A stretch of 38,751 bases of DNA from IMG/VR virus record IMGVR_UViG_3300017782_000065, positions 1 through 38,751 of that record, one strand, 5' to 3'. The position numbers and the translations under genes are program-made. The notes beneath the pieces were generated by a model. The model saw nothing but the letters and a program-made list of their open reading frames with translations, had not been told where the DNA came from and ran no database searches. Position 1 is the first letter of the stretch. Each line of letters starts with the position of its first letter. Origin of the DNA: a virus. Shown here one piece after another: positions 7,969 to 16,246 of this stretch.

Positions 7969-8346
7969 ATGGCTTCTATGAACAAAAAGCGGAGCTTTAC
8001 GTTTGAGGCGGGTGCTGACCTGTCTGCGGCGCAGTTCCGTCTCGTCAAACTATCGAGCGGTCAGGTTGTCCGACAAGACACCGCTGGCGGTTCGTGTGTT
8101 GGTGTCCTGATTACTCCCGCCGATGCCGCTGGCAAGGCTGTGGAGGTCGCTTCCGGCGACGGCCAGATCATCAAGATCGTGGCTGGAGCTGCGGTGGCTC
8201 AGGATGCCAAGGTCCAGTCCGACGCCCAAGGTCGCGCAATCACTGCGGCTTCTGGCGATCATGTCCAAGGCACTGCGCTCCAGGCGGCTTCCGCTGCTGG
8301 TGAGGTCATCGAAGTGCTGCTTCTCAGCGAGCATATCCTCGCCTGA
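7969..8346 (+). CDS. Capsid decoration / stabilisation protein (DUF2190-like)
   Basis: The product has 125 residues and consists of short strands rich in Gly, Ala, Val and Ser: KSFTFEAG-like opening, KLSSGQVVRQD, GVLITPADAAGKAVEVASG, IIKIVAGAAV, KVQSDAQGRAITA, then VIEVLLLS. This is the pattern of the small DUF2190-type beta proteins that lie just before the major capsid gene and decorate or cement the shell. A perfect ribosome binding site and its position support high expression. An identical layout is seen in many siphoviruses. The alternative start at the second Met (codon 4) is possible. Confidence 0.7.
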   Translation: MASMNKKRSFTFEAGADLSAAQFRLVKLSSGQVVRQDTAGGSCVGVLITPADAAGKAVEVASGDGQIIKIVAGAAVAQDAKVQSDAQGRAITAASGDHVQGTALQAASAAGEVIEVLLLSEHILA

Positions 8347-8364
8347 TCCTGGAGGTAGGATCCA

Positions 8365-9351
8365 ATGAAATTCAACCAGCCGGTCAAGAAGGCCCAACCG
8401 ACGCCTAGCGCGGTTCACGTCGATCGCACGCTTACCAACATGAGCGTGGCGGTCATGTCCGAAGAGGGCTTCATCGCTGATGCGGTGTTCCCCGCTATTC
8501 CGGTCAACAAGCAGTCCGACCTGTATCGGACATACGATCGCGGCTCGTTCCAGCGGGACGAGATGAACAAGCGCGCTCCGGGCGCTGAGTCGAGCACCAT
8601 CGGCTACAGCACTTCGACGACTCCGTACTTCGCCGATGTATATAGCCTCGCTGTGGACATCGATGAGCAGACGGAGGAGAATGCTGATGATGAGGTGGAT
8701 CTTGATCTTGAGGCCACCATGCTTCTGGCACAGGCAGCTCGCATCAACCGCGACCGCAACTGGGCCAGCACCTTCTTTGGCGCAAGCATCTGGACGGGCG
8801 AGGAGACGCTTTCTGGCAACGATCAGTTCAGCGACTACACCAACTCAGACCCGCTGGAGAAGATCGAAGAGAAGCGCGTGGATATGATGGAGCTGACGGG
8901 CTTTGCCCCGAACACCGTCGTCATGGGTCCGCGCGTGTGGCAGCAGCTCAAGAACCACCCGGACCTCGTTGACCGCCTCAATCGCGGTCAGACCAGCGGC
9001 CCGGTCAAGGTTTTGCAGCAGAACCTTGCCGAGCTGCTTGAGGTGGACCGCATCTTTGTTCCGTCCGCGATCTACAACGCGGCGGGCGAGCAGGCTACCG
9101 ACGACTTCGACTTCCTGTACGGGAAGAACCTGCTGATGATGCACGTTCCGGAGCGTCCGGGCCGCTACACCCCTGCGGCGGGCTATACCTTCGCGTGGCA
9201 GGGCTTCTCTGGTGCTTCGGCTGCTGGTACTCGCGTCAAGCGATTCGAGATGCCGCACACCTCGTCGCGCCGCATCGAGATCGAGTCGGCGTACGACCAG
9301 AAGGTCATCGCTCCTGAGCTTGGCTCGATCATCATCGACGCTGTTGCCTGA
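8365..9351 (+). CDS. Major capsid protein, HK97 fold (inferred)
   Basis: The product has 328 residues, a normal size for a coat protein without a delta domain. It opens with a typical ILTNMSVAVMSEEGFIAD-like segment (ADAVFPAIPVNKQSDLY follows), then the E-loop region with ERAPGAES-like sequence, a spine helix with LEATMLLAQAARINRDRNW, and the A-domain stretch ELTGFAPNTVVMGPRVWQQLKNHPDLVDRL. The C-terminus contains AGYTFAWQGF, SRRIEIESAYDQKVIAPELG and a final strand. GGAGG lies nine bases before the ATG. It follows scaffold and decoration genes, as expected. The next ATG overlaps its stop by one base. Confidence 0.85.
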   Translation: MKFNQPVKKAQPTPSAVHVDRTLTNMSVAVMSEEGFIADAVFPAIPVNKQSDLYRTYDRGSFQRDEMNKRAPGAESSTIGYSTSTTPYFADVYSLAVDIDEQTEENADDEVDLDLEATMLLAQAARINRDRNWASTFFGASIWTGEETLSGNDQFSDYTNSDPLEKIEEKRVDMMELTGFAPNTVVMGPRVWQQLKNHPDLVDRLNRGQTSGPVKVLQQNLAELLEVDRIFVPSAIYNAAGEQATDDFDFLYGKNLLMMHVPERPGRYTPAAGYTFAWQGFSGASAAGTRVKRFEMPHTSSRRIEIESAYDQKVIAPELGSIIIDAVA

Positions 9352-9635
9352 TGTCGGTTGCTGATCGCAGGGCGCCCTTCAAGGTGCGGACGTTTGCCGT
9401 CCTCTACCCCTTCCGCTACGGCGGTCGGCGGTACGAGGTCGGAGGTACGTTCGGCACGCGAGGGGACGTGCCTCGTCACCGTCTGGACAAGCTCTGGCGT
9501 GACGGCTGCATCGGCATGGCAGACGGCAGTTCTCCTGTCGTCGAAGAGCAGCCTGAAGAGCCTCCGGTGATCGAAGAGGTCATCGAGGAGCCCGTTGTCG
9601 AAGAGCCCCTCTTCGGAGAGGACTTGGAAGACTGA
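9351..9635 (+). CDS. Small conserved phage protein with acidic C-terminus
   Basis: The product has 94 residues. The first 60 form a basic, Arg- and Gly-rich part with VRTFAVLYPFRYGGRRYEVGGTF, and a run ending in LDKLWRDGCIGM; the last 35 are strongly acidic with repeated Glu-Glu-Pro/Val units. Small proteins of this kind with a GxRYxxGxxF core often lie between the capsid and connector genes. The role is not known; a head-associated or adaptor role is inferred only from place. It overlaps both neighbours by one base (TGATG at each end). Confidence 0.6.
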   Translation: MSVADRRAPFKVRTFAVLYPFRYGGRRYEVGGTFGTRGDVPRHRLDKLWRDGCIGMADGSSPVVEEQPEEPPVIEEVIEEPVVEEPLFGEDLED

Positions 9636-10036
9636 TGACTGACCGCTCAATCCGTGTCGTCGTGAGTGATCTCGATGCGTTCACAACGAAGTTCATCAAG
9701 CGCCTCGCGCTGAACATCAACGCTGAACTCATCAAGGCTACTCCCGTCGATACGGGCTGGGCGCGTGCCAACTGGGTGCCCAACATCGGCAGTCCTTTCG
9801 AGGGCACCGCAGGCACCAGGGCCGACGCCGAGGCAGGCGGTGTAGATACGGCTGCCCAGCAAGCGGGGCTTGCCGAAATCGCGACCACCTACAAAACAGG
9901 TCCGACTGTCCATCAAACGAACAACGTACCGTACATCGAACTACTGAACGCGGGCAGCTCCAAGCAAGCGCCTTCTGCTTTTGTTCAGTCGTCGATTTTC
10001 AAGGCGGTACGGCAAACGGTCTCGAATACCCGATGA
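9635..10036 (+). CDS. HK97 gp10-like neck / tail completion protein
   Basis: The product has 133 residues. Hallmarks are a basic helix (DLDAFTTKFIKRLALNINAELIKATPVDTGWARANW) in which VDTGxARxNW is the family signature, and a conserved end with VHQTNNVPYIELLNAGSSKQAPSAFVQSSI. Proteins of this type act at the head-tail joint or on the tail terminator side. It precedes the tail terminator gene with a four-base ATGA overlap, the standard order. Confidence 0.75.
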   Translation: MTDRSIRVVVSDLDAFTTKFIKRLALNINAELIKATPVDTGWARANWVPNIGSPFEGTAGTRADAEAGGVDTAAQQAGLAEIATTYKTGPTVHQTNNVPYIELLNAGSSKQAPSAFVQSSIFKAVRQTVSNTR

Positions 10037-10446
10037 CGCCCGACGAGCTGCGTAAGGCTGTGTATGACAGGTTCTATGCGAACTGGTCGTCCACGAGCTA
10101 CGTGCATTACGAGGGGCATCCGTTTACCGAGCCCGCGCCGGACGCGCAGTGGGTGCGTCTCAGCGTACAAAACACCGGAGGCGGTCAAACGACTCTCGGA
10201 GCGATAGGAAGTCGAAAGTACGAGCGTAATTTTTCCATCTTCGTCCAAGTGTTTGTGCCAGCAACGGGAGGCATGAAGACGGGGGCCGTACACGCGCAAA
10301 CAGCTCGCGCCATTTTTGAGGGGGTGCGTCTCAACGATGAGGCGTACCTCAACGACGGGCTGATCAACGAGCTGCCCGTTCGAGATGGTGAAAAGTCCCG
10401 TCAGATCAACGTCGAAGTTTTCGGTAAGTACCTGGAAACCAAGTAA
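10033..10446 (+). CDS. Tail terminator / tail completion protein (gpU-like)
   Basis: The product has 137 residues. The pattern (a helix RKAVYDRFYANW, then VHYEGHPF, QWVRLSVQNTGG, RKYERNFSIFVQVFVPATGG, a helix AQTARAIFEG, and short closing strands INVEVFGKYLE) is that of small tail terminators which cap the tail tube and bind the head connector. It lies between the gp10-like gene and the tail tube gene, as expected. Identification is by pattern and order. Confidence 0.65.
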   Translation: MTPDELRKAVYDRFYANWSSTSYVHYEGHPFTEPAPDAQWVRLSVQNTGGGQTTLGAIGSRKYERNFSIFVQVFVPATGGMKTGAVHAQTARAIFEGVRLNDEAYLNDGLINELPVRDGEKSRQINVEVFGKYLETK

Positions 10447-10463
10447 CAACTCGGAGCCCACAC

Positions 10464-11939
10464 ATGGCAATCGTAAAGACCAACAACATTTCTTTCGCGT
10501 ATGCGATTGAAGACTCGCTAAAGACGCTGCCGGGATCGCCGACATGGTACATCCTGGAGCCCAACGACATCACGACCTTCGGTGCGACCATCACCACCGT
10601 TGCTCGTGAGCCTATTTCCAAGGACCGTGGTCGCCGCAAAGGCACGGTAACGGACCTTGAGAGCGCGACCGAGTTTGAGCACGATCTCACCCTCGACGCT
10701 TTTATTGCGTTTGCCGAGGCGTTCGCGTTTGCCAACTTCAAGGGCGACACGATCGAAACTCCCACAAACGTAGCTGCTTCGACCGACACCTATACTGTTG
10801 GCTCAGGTCCGACTCTGGAAGCAAACCAGCTCGTCTTCGCGCGTGGCTTTGCCAACTCGGCGAACAACGGTATCCACGAAGTGGCGTCGGGCACTGCGAC
10901 GACTGTTGTGGTGACGAGTTCCCTCACGAACGAGACGCCGCCCGCCAACGCGCTATTGGAGACTGCTGGTCTTCGCTTCGAGACTGGCGAGCTGGCAATC
11001 AGCGTCAGCGCCGGGGTGGCTACGCTGACCTACTCGGCCAGCACCAGTTCGATCGGCGCACTCAGTGGCTACATCGAGGTGGGCCAAGTGATCCACGTTG
11101 GAGGTGTCACGTCTGGACGCCAGTTCAGCGCGGGTGCTGGGTACGGTCGAGTGACTGCGGTGGACAACACCACGATCACTCTTGACAAACTCGACAGCAA
11201 CCTTGCCACGGATCCCGGCACGGGTGAGACGGTGGATGTCCTTTTTGGACGGTTCCTCAAGAACGTCGATGTGGACGACGCGGACTTCCTAGAGCGGAGC
11301 TTCCAGTTCGAGGCCGCGTACCCGGACCTTGATAGCGTGGGCACCGACGAGTACGAATACTCTGTGGGCAACCGCGCCAACACGATGGCGATTGCACTGC
11401 CGCTTGCCGACAAGTCCACCGTGACCTTCGGCTTTGTGGGTGCCGACACTGAGACGCCTACGACTACGCGCAAGACGAACGCAGGCAGCGCCGTGGATCC
11501 GGTCCAGACGACCGCATTCAACACTTCGTCGGATATCGCTCGTCTTCGTCTGGTTCAGGACGCCACTGGCCTGACGACGTGCTTCAAAGACGTGACGCTG
11601 ACGCTGAACAACAACGTCACGCCCGAAAAGTGCTTGGGCACTCTGGGAGCCTTCGCTCTCAACACCGGCATCTTCCAGGTGGACTTGGAAGCGCAGGTTC
11701 TCTTCACCAACTCGGATGTCGTCACGGCGGTTCGCAACAACACCACGGTCACGATAGACTTCATCATTACCAACGACAACGGGGCTGTCGCCTTCGACAT
11801 CCCTTCGATGACCATCGGCGGCGGTGACAAAGAGTTTCCTGTGAACGAGTCGGTGCTGATCAACCTGAGCGGTCAAGCGTTCCAGGATCCCACATTTGGG
11901 ACCTCGATCGGGATCAGTCTGTTCCCGGTCGTTCCCTGA
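10464..11939 (+). CDS. Major tail tube protein
   Basis: The product has 491 residues. It opens with strands in NISFAYAIEDSLKTLPGSPTWYILEPND and the diagnostic AREPISKDRGRRKGTVTDLES, then EFEHDLTLDAFIAF, as in the larger phage tube proteins. A central insertion (about 95-260) contains Ig-like or beta-rich segments and probably decorates the tube surface. The C-terminal part has FKDVTLTLNNNVTPEKCLGTLGA and FQVDLEAQVLF, then strands that pack into the tube. It would polymerise around the tape measure. A long GC-rich hairpin follows the gene. Confidence 0.8.
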   Translation: MAIVKTNNISFAYAIEDSLKTLPGSPTWYILEPNDITTFGATITTVAREPISKDRGRRKGTVTDLESATEFEHDLTLDAFIAFAEAFAFANFKGDTIETPTNVAASTDTYTVGSGPTLEANQLVFARGFANSANNGIHEVASGTATTVVVTSSLTNETPPANALLETAGLRFETGELAISVSAGVATLTYSASTSSIGALSGYIEVGQVIHVGGVTSGRQFSAGAGYGRVTAVDNTTITLDKLDSNLATDPGTGETVDVLFGRFLKNVDVDDADFLERSFQFEAAYPDLDSVGTDEYEYSVGNRANTMAIALPLADKSTVTFGFVGADTETPTTTRKTNAGSAVDPVQTTAFNTSSDIARLRLVQDATGLTTCFKDVTLTLNNNVTPEKCLGTLGAFALNTGIFQVDLEAQVLFTNSDVVTAVRNNTTVTIDFIITNDNGAVAFDIPSMTIGGGDKEFPVNESVLINLSGQAFQDPTFGTSIGISLFPVVP

Positions 11940-11950
11940 TTTGCTAGTCT

Positions 11951-11979
11951 GAGGGGACGGGCCGCGAGTCCGTCCCCTC
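11951..11979 (+). terminator. Strong hairpin after the tail tube gene, without U-tract
   Basis: A perfect ten-base-pair stem (GAGGGGACGG at 11951-11960 with its complement at 11970-11979) encloses a nine-base loop in the 64-base gap after the tail tube gene. No run of T follows, so it is not a classical intrinsic terminator. It may act as a partial terminator, an RNA-stabilising 3' end for the abundant tube message, or a processing signal that lowers chaperone expression. Confidence 0.5.
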
Positions 11980-12003
11980 GAACACCATTACCCCAACCCC
12001 ACC

Positions 12004-12432
12004 ATGCAGTTCCGCAACTTCTCCGACTCCGAGCAAGTCACTCGGCAGTCTACGACACGATACGAGTTCTTTTCTCTGGAGTACGAGCTGGAAGACGGCT
12101 CGACCATGGTTCCGTGGGTGGAGGTTCGCCCCGTGGGCGAAATCAACCGCCCATACATCAACGCGGTCCTCGCCCAGCAGGCGCGGAATCGTCGGCGTCT
12201 GACGAAGGGCAAGATCGACGCCCGGATGCTTGAGGAGAACCGCGAGCAGGATCGCGAGCTGTACCCCAAGTACGTGATGACGGGCAACTGGGGCGGGTGG
12301 CTCGACGACGAAACGGGCGAGGAGGTGCCGTACTCGGAAGACGCCGCGCGTGAGCTGCTGACTCAGCTTCCGATCGACGAGTTTGACGAGCTTCGCGCCT
12401 TCTGCAACGAGCTGCACAACTTTCGATCCTGA
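12004..12432 (+). CDS. Tail assembly chaperone, upstream frame (lambda gpG analogue)
   Basis: The product has 142 residues. It lies between the tube and tape measure genes and overlaps the next reading frame, the position of lambda G. Its sequence begins with short strands (YEFFSLEYELEDGSTMVPWVEVRPVGE), followed by charged helices (RRRLTKGKIDARMLEEN) and an acidic end with LPIDEFDELRAFCNELHNF. Such proteins coat the tape measure before tube assembly. The leader CCCCAACCCCACC before the ATG has no Shine-Dalgarno, so expression may be low. Ribosomes that shift frame before the stop would make a longer fusion. Confidence 0.7.
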   Translation: MQFRNFSDSEQVTRQSTTRYEFFSLEYELEDGSTMVPWVEVRPVGEINRPYINAVLAQQARNRRRLTKGKIDARMLEENREQDRELYPKYVMTGNWGGWLDDETGEEVPYSEDAARELLTQLPIDEFDELRAFCNELHNFRS

Positions 12433-12871
12433 CGCCCTGGGGGCGGAAGACATCGAGGCAGTGCAAGAGCGCCTCGTGCAGTACCTTCGCTGGGAGCTGC
12501 GGTATCAGCGCGATGGGCACTCCATCGAAACGCTGCTAGATCGCGGAGTGGCCTACAGCAGTTTGCCAGAGTGGTATCGCGAAGAGCCAGAGCTGGAGAG
12601 CTGGGACCTGTTCTACCACAACGCTTTTTGGCGTCTCTCCACGGAGCGATCCGTGGGCTTCGCCATGGGTCCAATCCCGCATAGCAAGATCCTATCATAT
12701 GGCTATGACGCAGGACTCGACTCAAGTACAATGACGTTGTTCGAGGCGGTGGTTCGGCACATGGACTCTGCCTACGTCGAATGGTCGTCTGAACAGCAGA
12801 CGAAGGCCCGCAGAGCAAACTCCCAGCCCGAGATTCCGGTTGGCCGTAACAAGACCAAGAAGCCTAGATGA
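12362..12871 (+). CDS. Tail assembly chaperone, frameshift extension (lambda T analogue)
   Basis: This frame is open from 12362 to 12871 and overlaps the end of the first chaperone gene by about 70 bases. Its only start in the overlap is a TTG at 12383 without a good ribosome binding site, so the natural route is a ribosomal frameshift of +1 (or -2) from the upstream frame. The extension contains ALGAEDIEAVQERLVQYLRWEL, LPEWYREEPELESWDLFYHNAFW and a basic end RNKTKKPR. This is typical of second chaperone segments that bridge tape measure and tube. A fusion made by skipping base 12424 would have 288 residues. Confidence 0.7.
   Translation, partial: LSFRSTSLTSFAPSATSCTTFDPDALGAEDIEAVQERLVQYLRWELRYQRDGHSIETLLDRGVAYSSLPEWYREEPELESWDLFYHNAFWRLSTERSVGFAMGPIPHSKILSYGYDAGLDSSTMTLFEAVVRHMDSAYVEWSSEQQTKARRANSQPEIPVGRNKTKKPR
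12421..12432 (+). promoter_or_regulatory. Candidate programmed +1 frameshift site
   Basis: In the upstream frame the codons are TTT CGA TCC TGA. If the phenylalanine tRNA slips from TTT to TTC, it keeps perfect pairing, CGA (a codon slow in many bacteria) is displaced and translation enters the downstream frame as GAT CCT GAC. The site lies four codons before the stop. Another possibility is slippage at TCC TGA C, or a -2 shift farther upstream. Confidence 0.4.
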
Positions 12872-15800
12872 CTGACTTTCGCATCAACGTCATCATCGAC
12901 CCGAAAGGGGCCGCTGCGGGCACCAGGGTCGTCGAGCGCCAGCTTGGGCGTGTGGAGTCGAAGGCTAACAAGGTCCAGTCGGCACTTCGCAAGGCGTTTG
13001 CTGGGCTGTCGATCGCTTTTGCGGTCAAGGAGATCACGCAATTGGCAGATGCGTTCACGGATCTGCAAAACAGGCTCCGGTTGCTGGTGCCGGAAGAGGT
13101 TCTTCTTGTAAAGACGACGCGCGATCTGCTGAAGGTCGCCAGTGAGACTCGCACCGCCTTTGAGGGTACAGTGATCTTGTATCAGCGCCTCGGCCTCGCC
13201 ACGAGGGAGCTTGGCATCGACGGCGGTGACTTGGTCAGTATTGTCAAGTCGATCAACCAGGCACTTATCTTGTCGGGTGCGTCAGCGAAAGAGGCCAACA
13301 ACGGCCTGATCCAGCTTTCGCAGGGCATCGCGGCCAACCGTCTTGGCGGCGATGAGCTTCGTTCGACGCTTGAGCAGCTTCCTGCTGTTGCCGACGTGAT
13401 CGCCAAGCAACTAGGTATTACTCGTGGGGAGCTGCGGATTTTGGGCGCAGAGGGCAAGATCACGGGCGGCGTCATTATTGAAGCCTTCCGCAACGCGAAG
13501 GATGAGCTGGAAGAGCAATTTGGCAGGACTGTCCCCACGCTTTCGCAAAGTCTCACCGTTCTGAAAAACAACCTAACGGTCTTCTTCGGCGAGCTAAACA
13601 AAGGCACGGGCTTGCTTCAAGGCTTTGGAGCGGCTATCCGCTTTGTTGGCGAAAACGTTGACACGCTGGCGCGCAGCCTCGTGGTGCTGGGCAGCACGTT
13701 TGCTGCTCTTCGACTGGCTCCCACTGTTCAGGCGTTCTTTGAGCTACGGGCCGCTGTGAAGGCAGGCAGCGTAGTGATCCTTGGGTCGGCGGAAGCGGCT
13801 CGACAAAAGGCGATCTTCGATCGAGATCAGGCGACTGCTGCACTGACGGCTGCTGGTGCAGAAGTCGAGAAAACCAAGACAACCATCGCCAGTACCGAAG
13901 CTGATGTGGCAGCGTCTGCTGCCACTGCTCAACGACTGGCGGCGGAACAGGCCAAGTTGGACATTCAACTACTGGGCTCACAGGCAAACCTGCAAGCAGC
14001 CCAGACGGGCTTGGCGCAGGCGCAGGCAGAGCGGGCCAACATCGCGACCTCTGGCACGCTGGCAGACCTGCGAGAGCGTATTGCCGTCGCGGACGCGAGC
14101 GTTGCGTCAGCTCGCAGAGGTGTGCTGGTTGCCACAGAGCAGGCATCTGCCGCAGAGGCTCGTCTTGCTGCTGCAACAAGCGCGTCAGGGAAGGCAGCGG
14201 ATGCTGCTTTTGCAGCGGAGGCTCGGCTTGCCAAGGCGCATACGTCGGCTGCCGCCGCCGCCACGGCCCAGGCGAGTGCCGAAACGCGACTCGCCACTGC
14301 CACGACTGCCGTGAACGCTTCGGCCAACATCTTTACCAGGACGCTCGCCAAGGTCAGAGCGGCGGTGCTTGCAGTGAACGCAGCCATCGTCGCCAACCCG
14401 ATTGGTGCGATCGTGGTGGCGCTGACCGCCGCGATTTCAGCGCTAGTCGTTTTCCGCGACAGAATCAAAGTTGCAGGCGACGGCGTGACGACACTGGGCG
14501 ATCTCTTCCAAGCCGTGTTCGCAAAGATCAAAAAGGTCTTTACGTCCATCTTCGACGTGATCAAAGGGGTGTTTAGCAAATCGTTTGAGTTCGTAAGGTC
14601 TTTTGTCGGCGAGTTTGACCTTAGCTTCAAAGACGTGGTTAGTGCTGTTGCAAGCTACCTTGACACGCTGTACGGTACTTTCTTTGCGTTGTTCAGCTTC
14701 CTTGGCAGCCTTGTTGGGAACGTGCCCGGTGTGTTTGATAACGCTTTCCGAAAAGCTGTCAATGTCGTCATTGGTGCGCTTGAGGCGATCCCTCGCGTTC
14801 TTTTGGCGATCGTAAAGACGGCATCGGGGGTCCTAGGCGACTTTCTCAAGGGCGTGCTTATTGCCGTGACTAAGGGCAGCGAGGCGATTGACGCTTTGTT
14901 CGACAGAGACTTCAGCAAAGCCAAAAGATTTGCTTTGGAGGCGGGCAATGCGCTTGCGGAGGGTCTTGAAGAAGCCCAGGCCGATATTGGTGATCGGTTC
15001 GCAGATAGCTTGGAGGACAACTTTTTCAAAGGTATCGTCCCTCGTCTTGCAGAGCCTGCAAGCAAAACCTTTAGCGAGATTGCCAAAGAAGCAACAACTG
15101 CGTTTGGCAAGACGTTTGAGGAGTTCTCGTTCTTTGGTGACATTGTTGATGGAATCTTCGCGGATGCTAAAGAGATCGCAGATAGACGGCTCAAGGATCT
15201 AAAGCTGGACGAAGCGAACAAGGCGCGTGATGCAGCGGCAGCGGCGGCAGCGAAGCAGGCTACAGAGGTGAGCAAGGTCACGCAAGCTCTTCGAGATGAG
15301 CAAGCCGTCTTGGAGACGACGCTGGCGCAGGGCCGTGTCGAGGCGCAAATCAAACGCGAGATCCTGGCCCTCAACAATCAGTTGAGGGAATCAGGGCAGG
15401 GTTCGTTGACCCCCGAGCAAGAAAAAGAGATCGCGGGACTTGTCAGGCGCAACGATCTTCTCAGTGAGTTTATTCAGCTTCAAGAAGAACTGGTGGATCC
15501 GCAAGAGCAACTTATTGAAAGACAGCGGTTGCTTACTCTTGCCATGTTCAACGGGGCGATCACTCTTGAGCAGTACCTAGAAGGACTGAGAAGGGTCAAG
15601 CTCGAACAGGCCGAGATGGGCACTACGGTCGCTGATGGTCTGGTTACCGGGATGCAGAAGGTCTCGGAGACGCTGAATGACGTGGCCTCCCTCGCGCAAA
15701 ACGCTTTCGTCAATGCGTTTAGCGCAGCGGAAGATGCGCTAGTGTCCTTTGCTACGGGTGGCTCCGTGACCTTCAAAGAGTTCGCTGCGAGCCTGATCAA

Positions 15801-16245
15801 GGACATCGCCCGGCTCGTGGCGAGACTTCTTCTACTTCGGGCGATTCAAGCTGCCGCTGGACTCGGCGGCCCAGTCGGTAGCTTCTTCGGGGATCTGGCT
15901 ACCTTGGGTGCGCCTGACGCTGCCGCCACGGGTTCGGCGATGGCTGTCGCCAACAAGCCGTTCCTCGTGGGCGAGGAAGGACCGGAGTTGTTCACGCCGG
16001 GCCAGACGGGTAGTATCACACCGACCGACCAGACCATCGGTGCTCTGGCAAGCGCCAGCTCTGCTCAGGGGCAAGTCATCGTCGTCCAGGCCCCCGCGCC
16101 TGAAGTGAACGTCCAAGTGGTCAACGTCGATTCGCCCGACGCCGTTCGCAGCGCGATGGACACTGACGACGGCGCACAGGTCATCCTCAACCAGATCCGA
16201 CGAAACCGCTCCGCGATCAAGCAAGAACTAGGCGTACTGGGCTGA
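12868..16245 (+). CDS. Tape measure protein
   Basis: The product has 1125 residues, the longest complete protein here. Residues about 60-270 form the tape-measure N-terminal domain with NQALILSGASAKEANNGL, RLGGDELRSTLEQLPAVAD and GITRGELR. Residues about 300-490 are a long Ala-rich coiled coil. A hydrophobic stretch around 495-530 (AIVANPIGAIVVALTAAISALVVF) may insert in the host membrane at infection. Further helices follow, and the C-terminus carries the motif FLVGEEGPELFTPGQTGSI. Using the common rule of about 0.15 nm per residue, the tail would be near 170 nm. It overlaps the chaperone by four bases. Confidence 0.95.
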   Translation: MTDFRINVIIDPKGAAAGTRVVERQLGRVESKANKVQSALRKAFAGLSIAFAVKEITQLADAFTDLQNRLRLLVPEEVLLVKTTRDLLKVASETRTAFEGTVILYQRLGLATRELGIDGGDLVSIVKSINQALILSGASAKEANNGLIQLSQGIAANRLGGDELRSTLEQLPAVADVIAKQLGITRGELRILGAEGKITGGVIIEAFRNAKDELEEQFGRTVPTLSQSLTVLKNNLTVFFGELNKGTGLLQGFGAAIRFVGENVDTLARSLVVLGSTFAALRLAPTVQAFFELRAAVKAGSVVILGSAEAARQKAIFDRDQATAALTAAGAEVEKTKTTIASTEADVAASAATAQRLAAEQAKLDIQLLGSQANLQAAQTGLAQAQAERANIATSGTLADLRERIAVADASVASARRGVLVATEQASAAEARLAAATSASGKAADAAFAAEARLAKAHTSAAAAATAQASAETRLATATTAVNASANIFTRTLAKVRAAVLAVNAAIVANPIGAIVVALTAAISALVVFRDRIKVAGDGVTTLGDLFQAVFAKIKKVFTSIFDVIKGVFSKSFEFVRSFVGEFDLSFKDVVSAVASYLDTLYGTFFALFSFLGSLVGNVPGVFDNAFRKAVNVVIGALEAIPRVLLAIVKTASGVLGDFLKGVLIAVTKGSEAIDALFDRDFSKAKRFALEAGNALAEGLEEAQADIGDRFADSLEDNFFKGIVPRLAEPASKTFSEIAKEATTAFGKTFEEFSFFGDIVDGIFADAKEIADRRLKDLKLDEANKARDAAAAAAAKQATEVSKVTQALRDEQAVLETTLAQGRVEAQIKREILALNNQLRESGQGSLTPEQEKEIAGLVRRNDLLSEFIQLQEELVDPQEQLIERQRLLTLAMFNGAITLEQYLEGLRRVKLEQAEMGTTVADGLVTGMQKVSETLNDVASLAQNAFVNAFSAAEDALVSFATGGSVTFKEFAASLIKDIARLVARLLLLRAIQAAAGLGGPVGSFFGDLATLGAPDAAATGSAMAVANKPFLVGEEGPELFTPGQTGSITPTDQTIGALASASSAQGQVIVVQAPAPEVNVQVVNVDSPDAVRSAMDTDDGAQVILNQIRRNRSAIKQELGVLG

Positions 16246-16246
16246 C

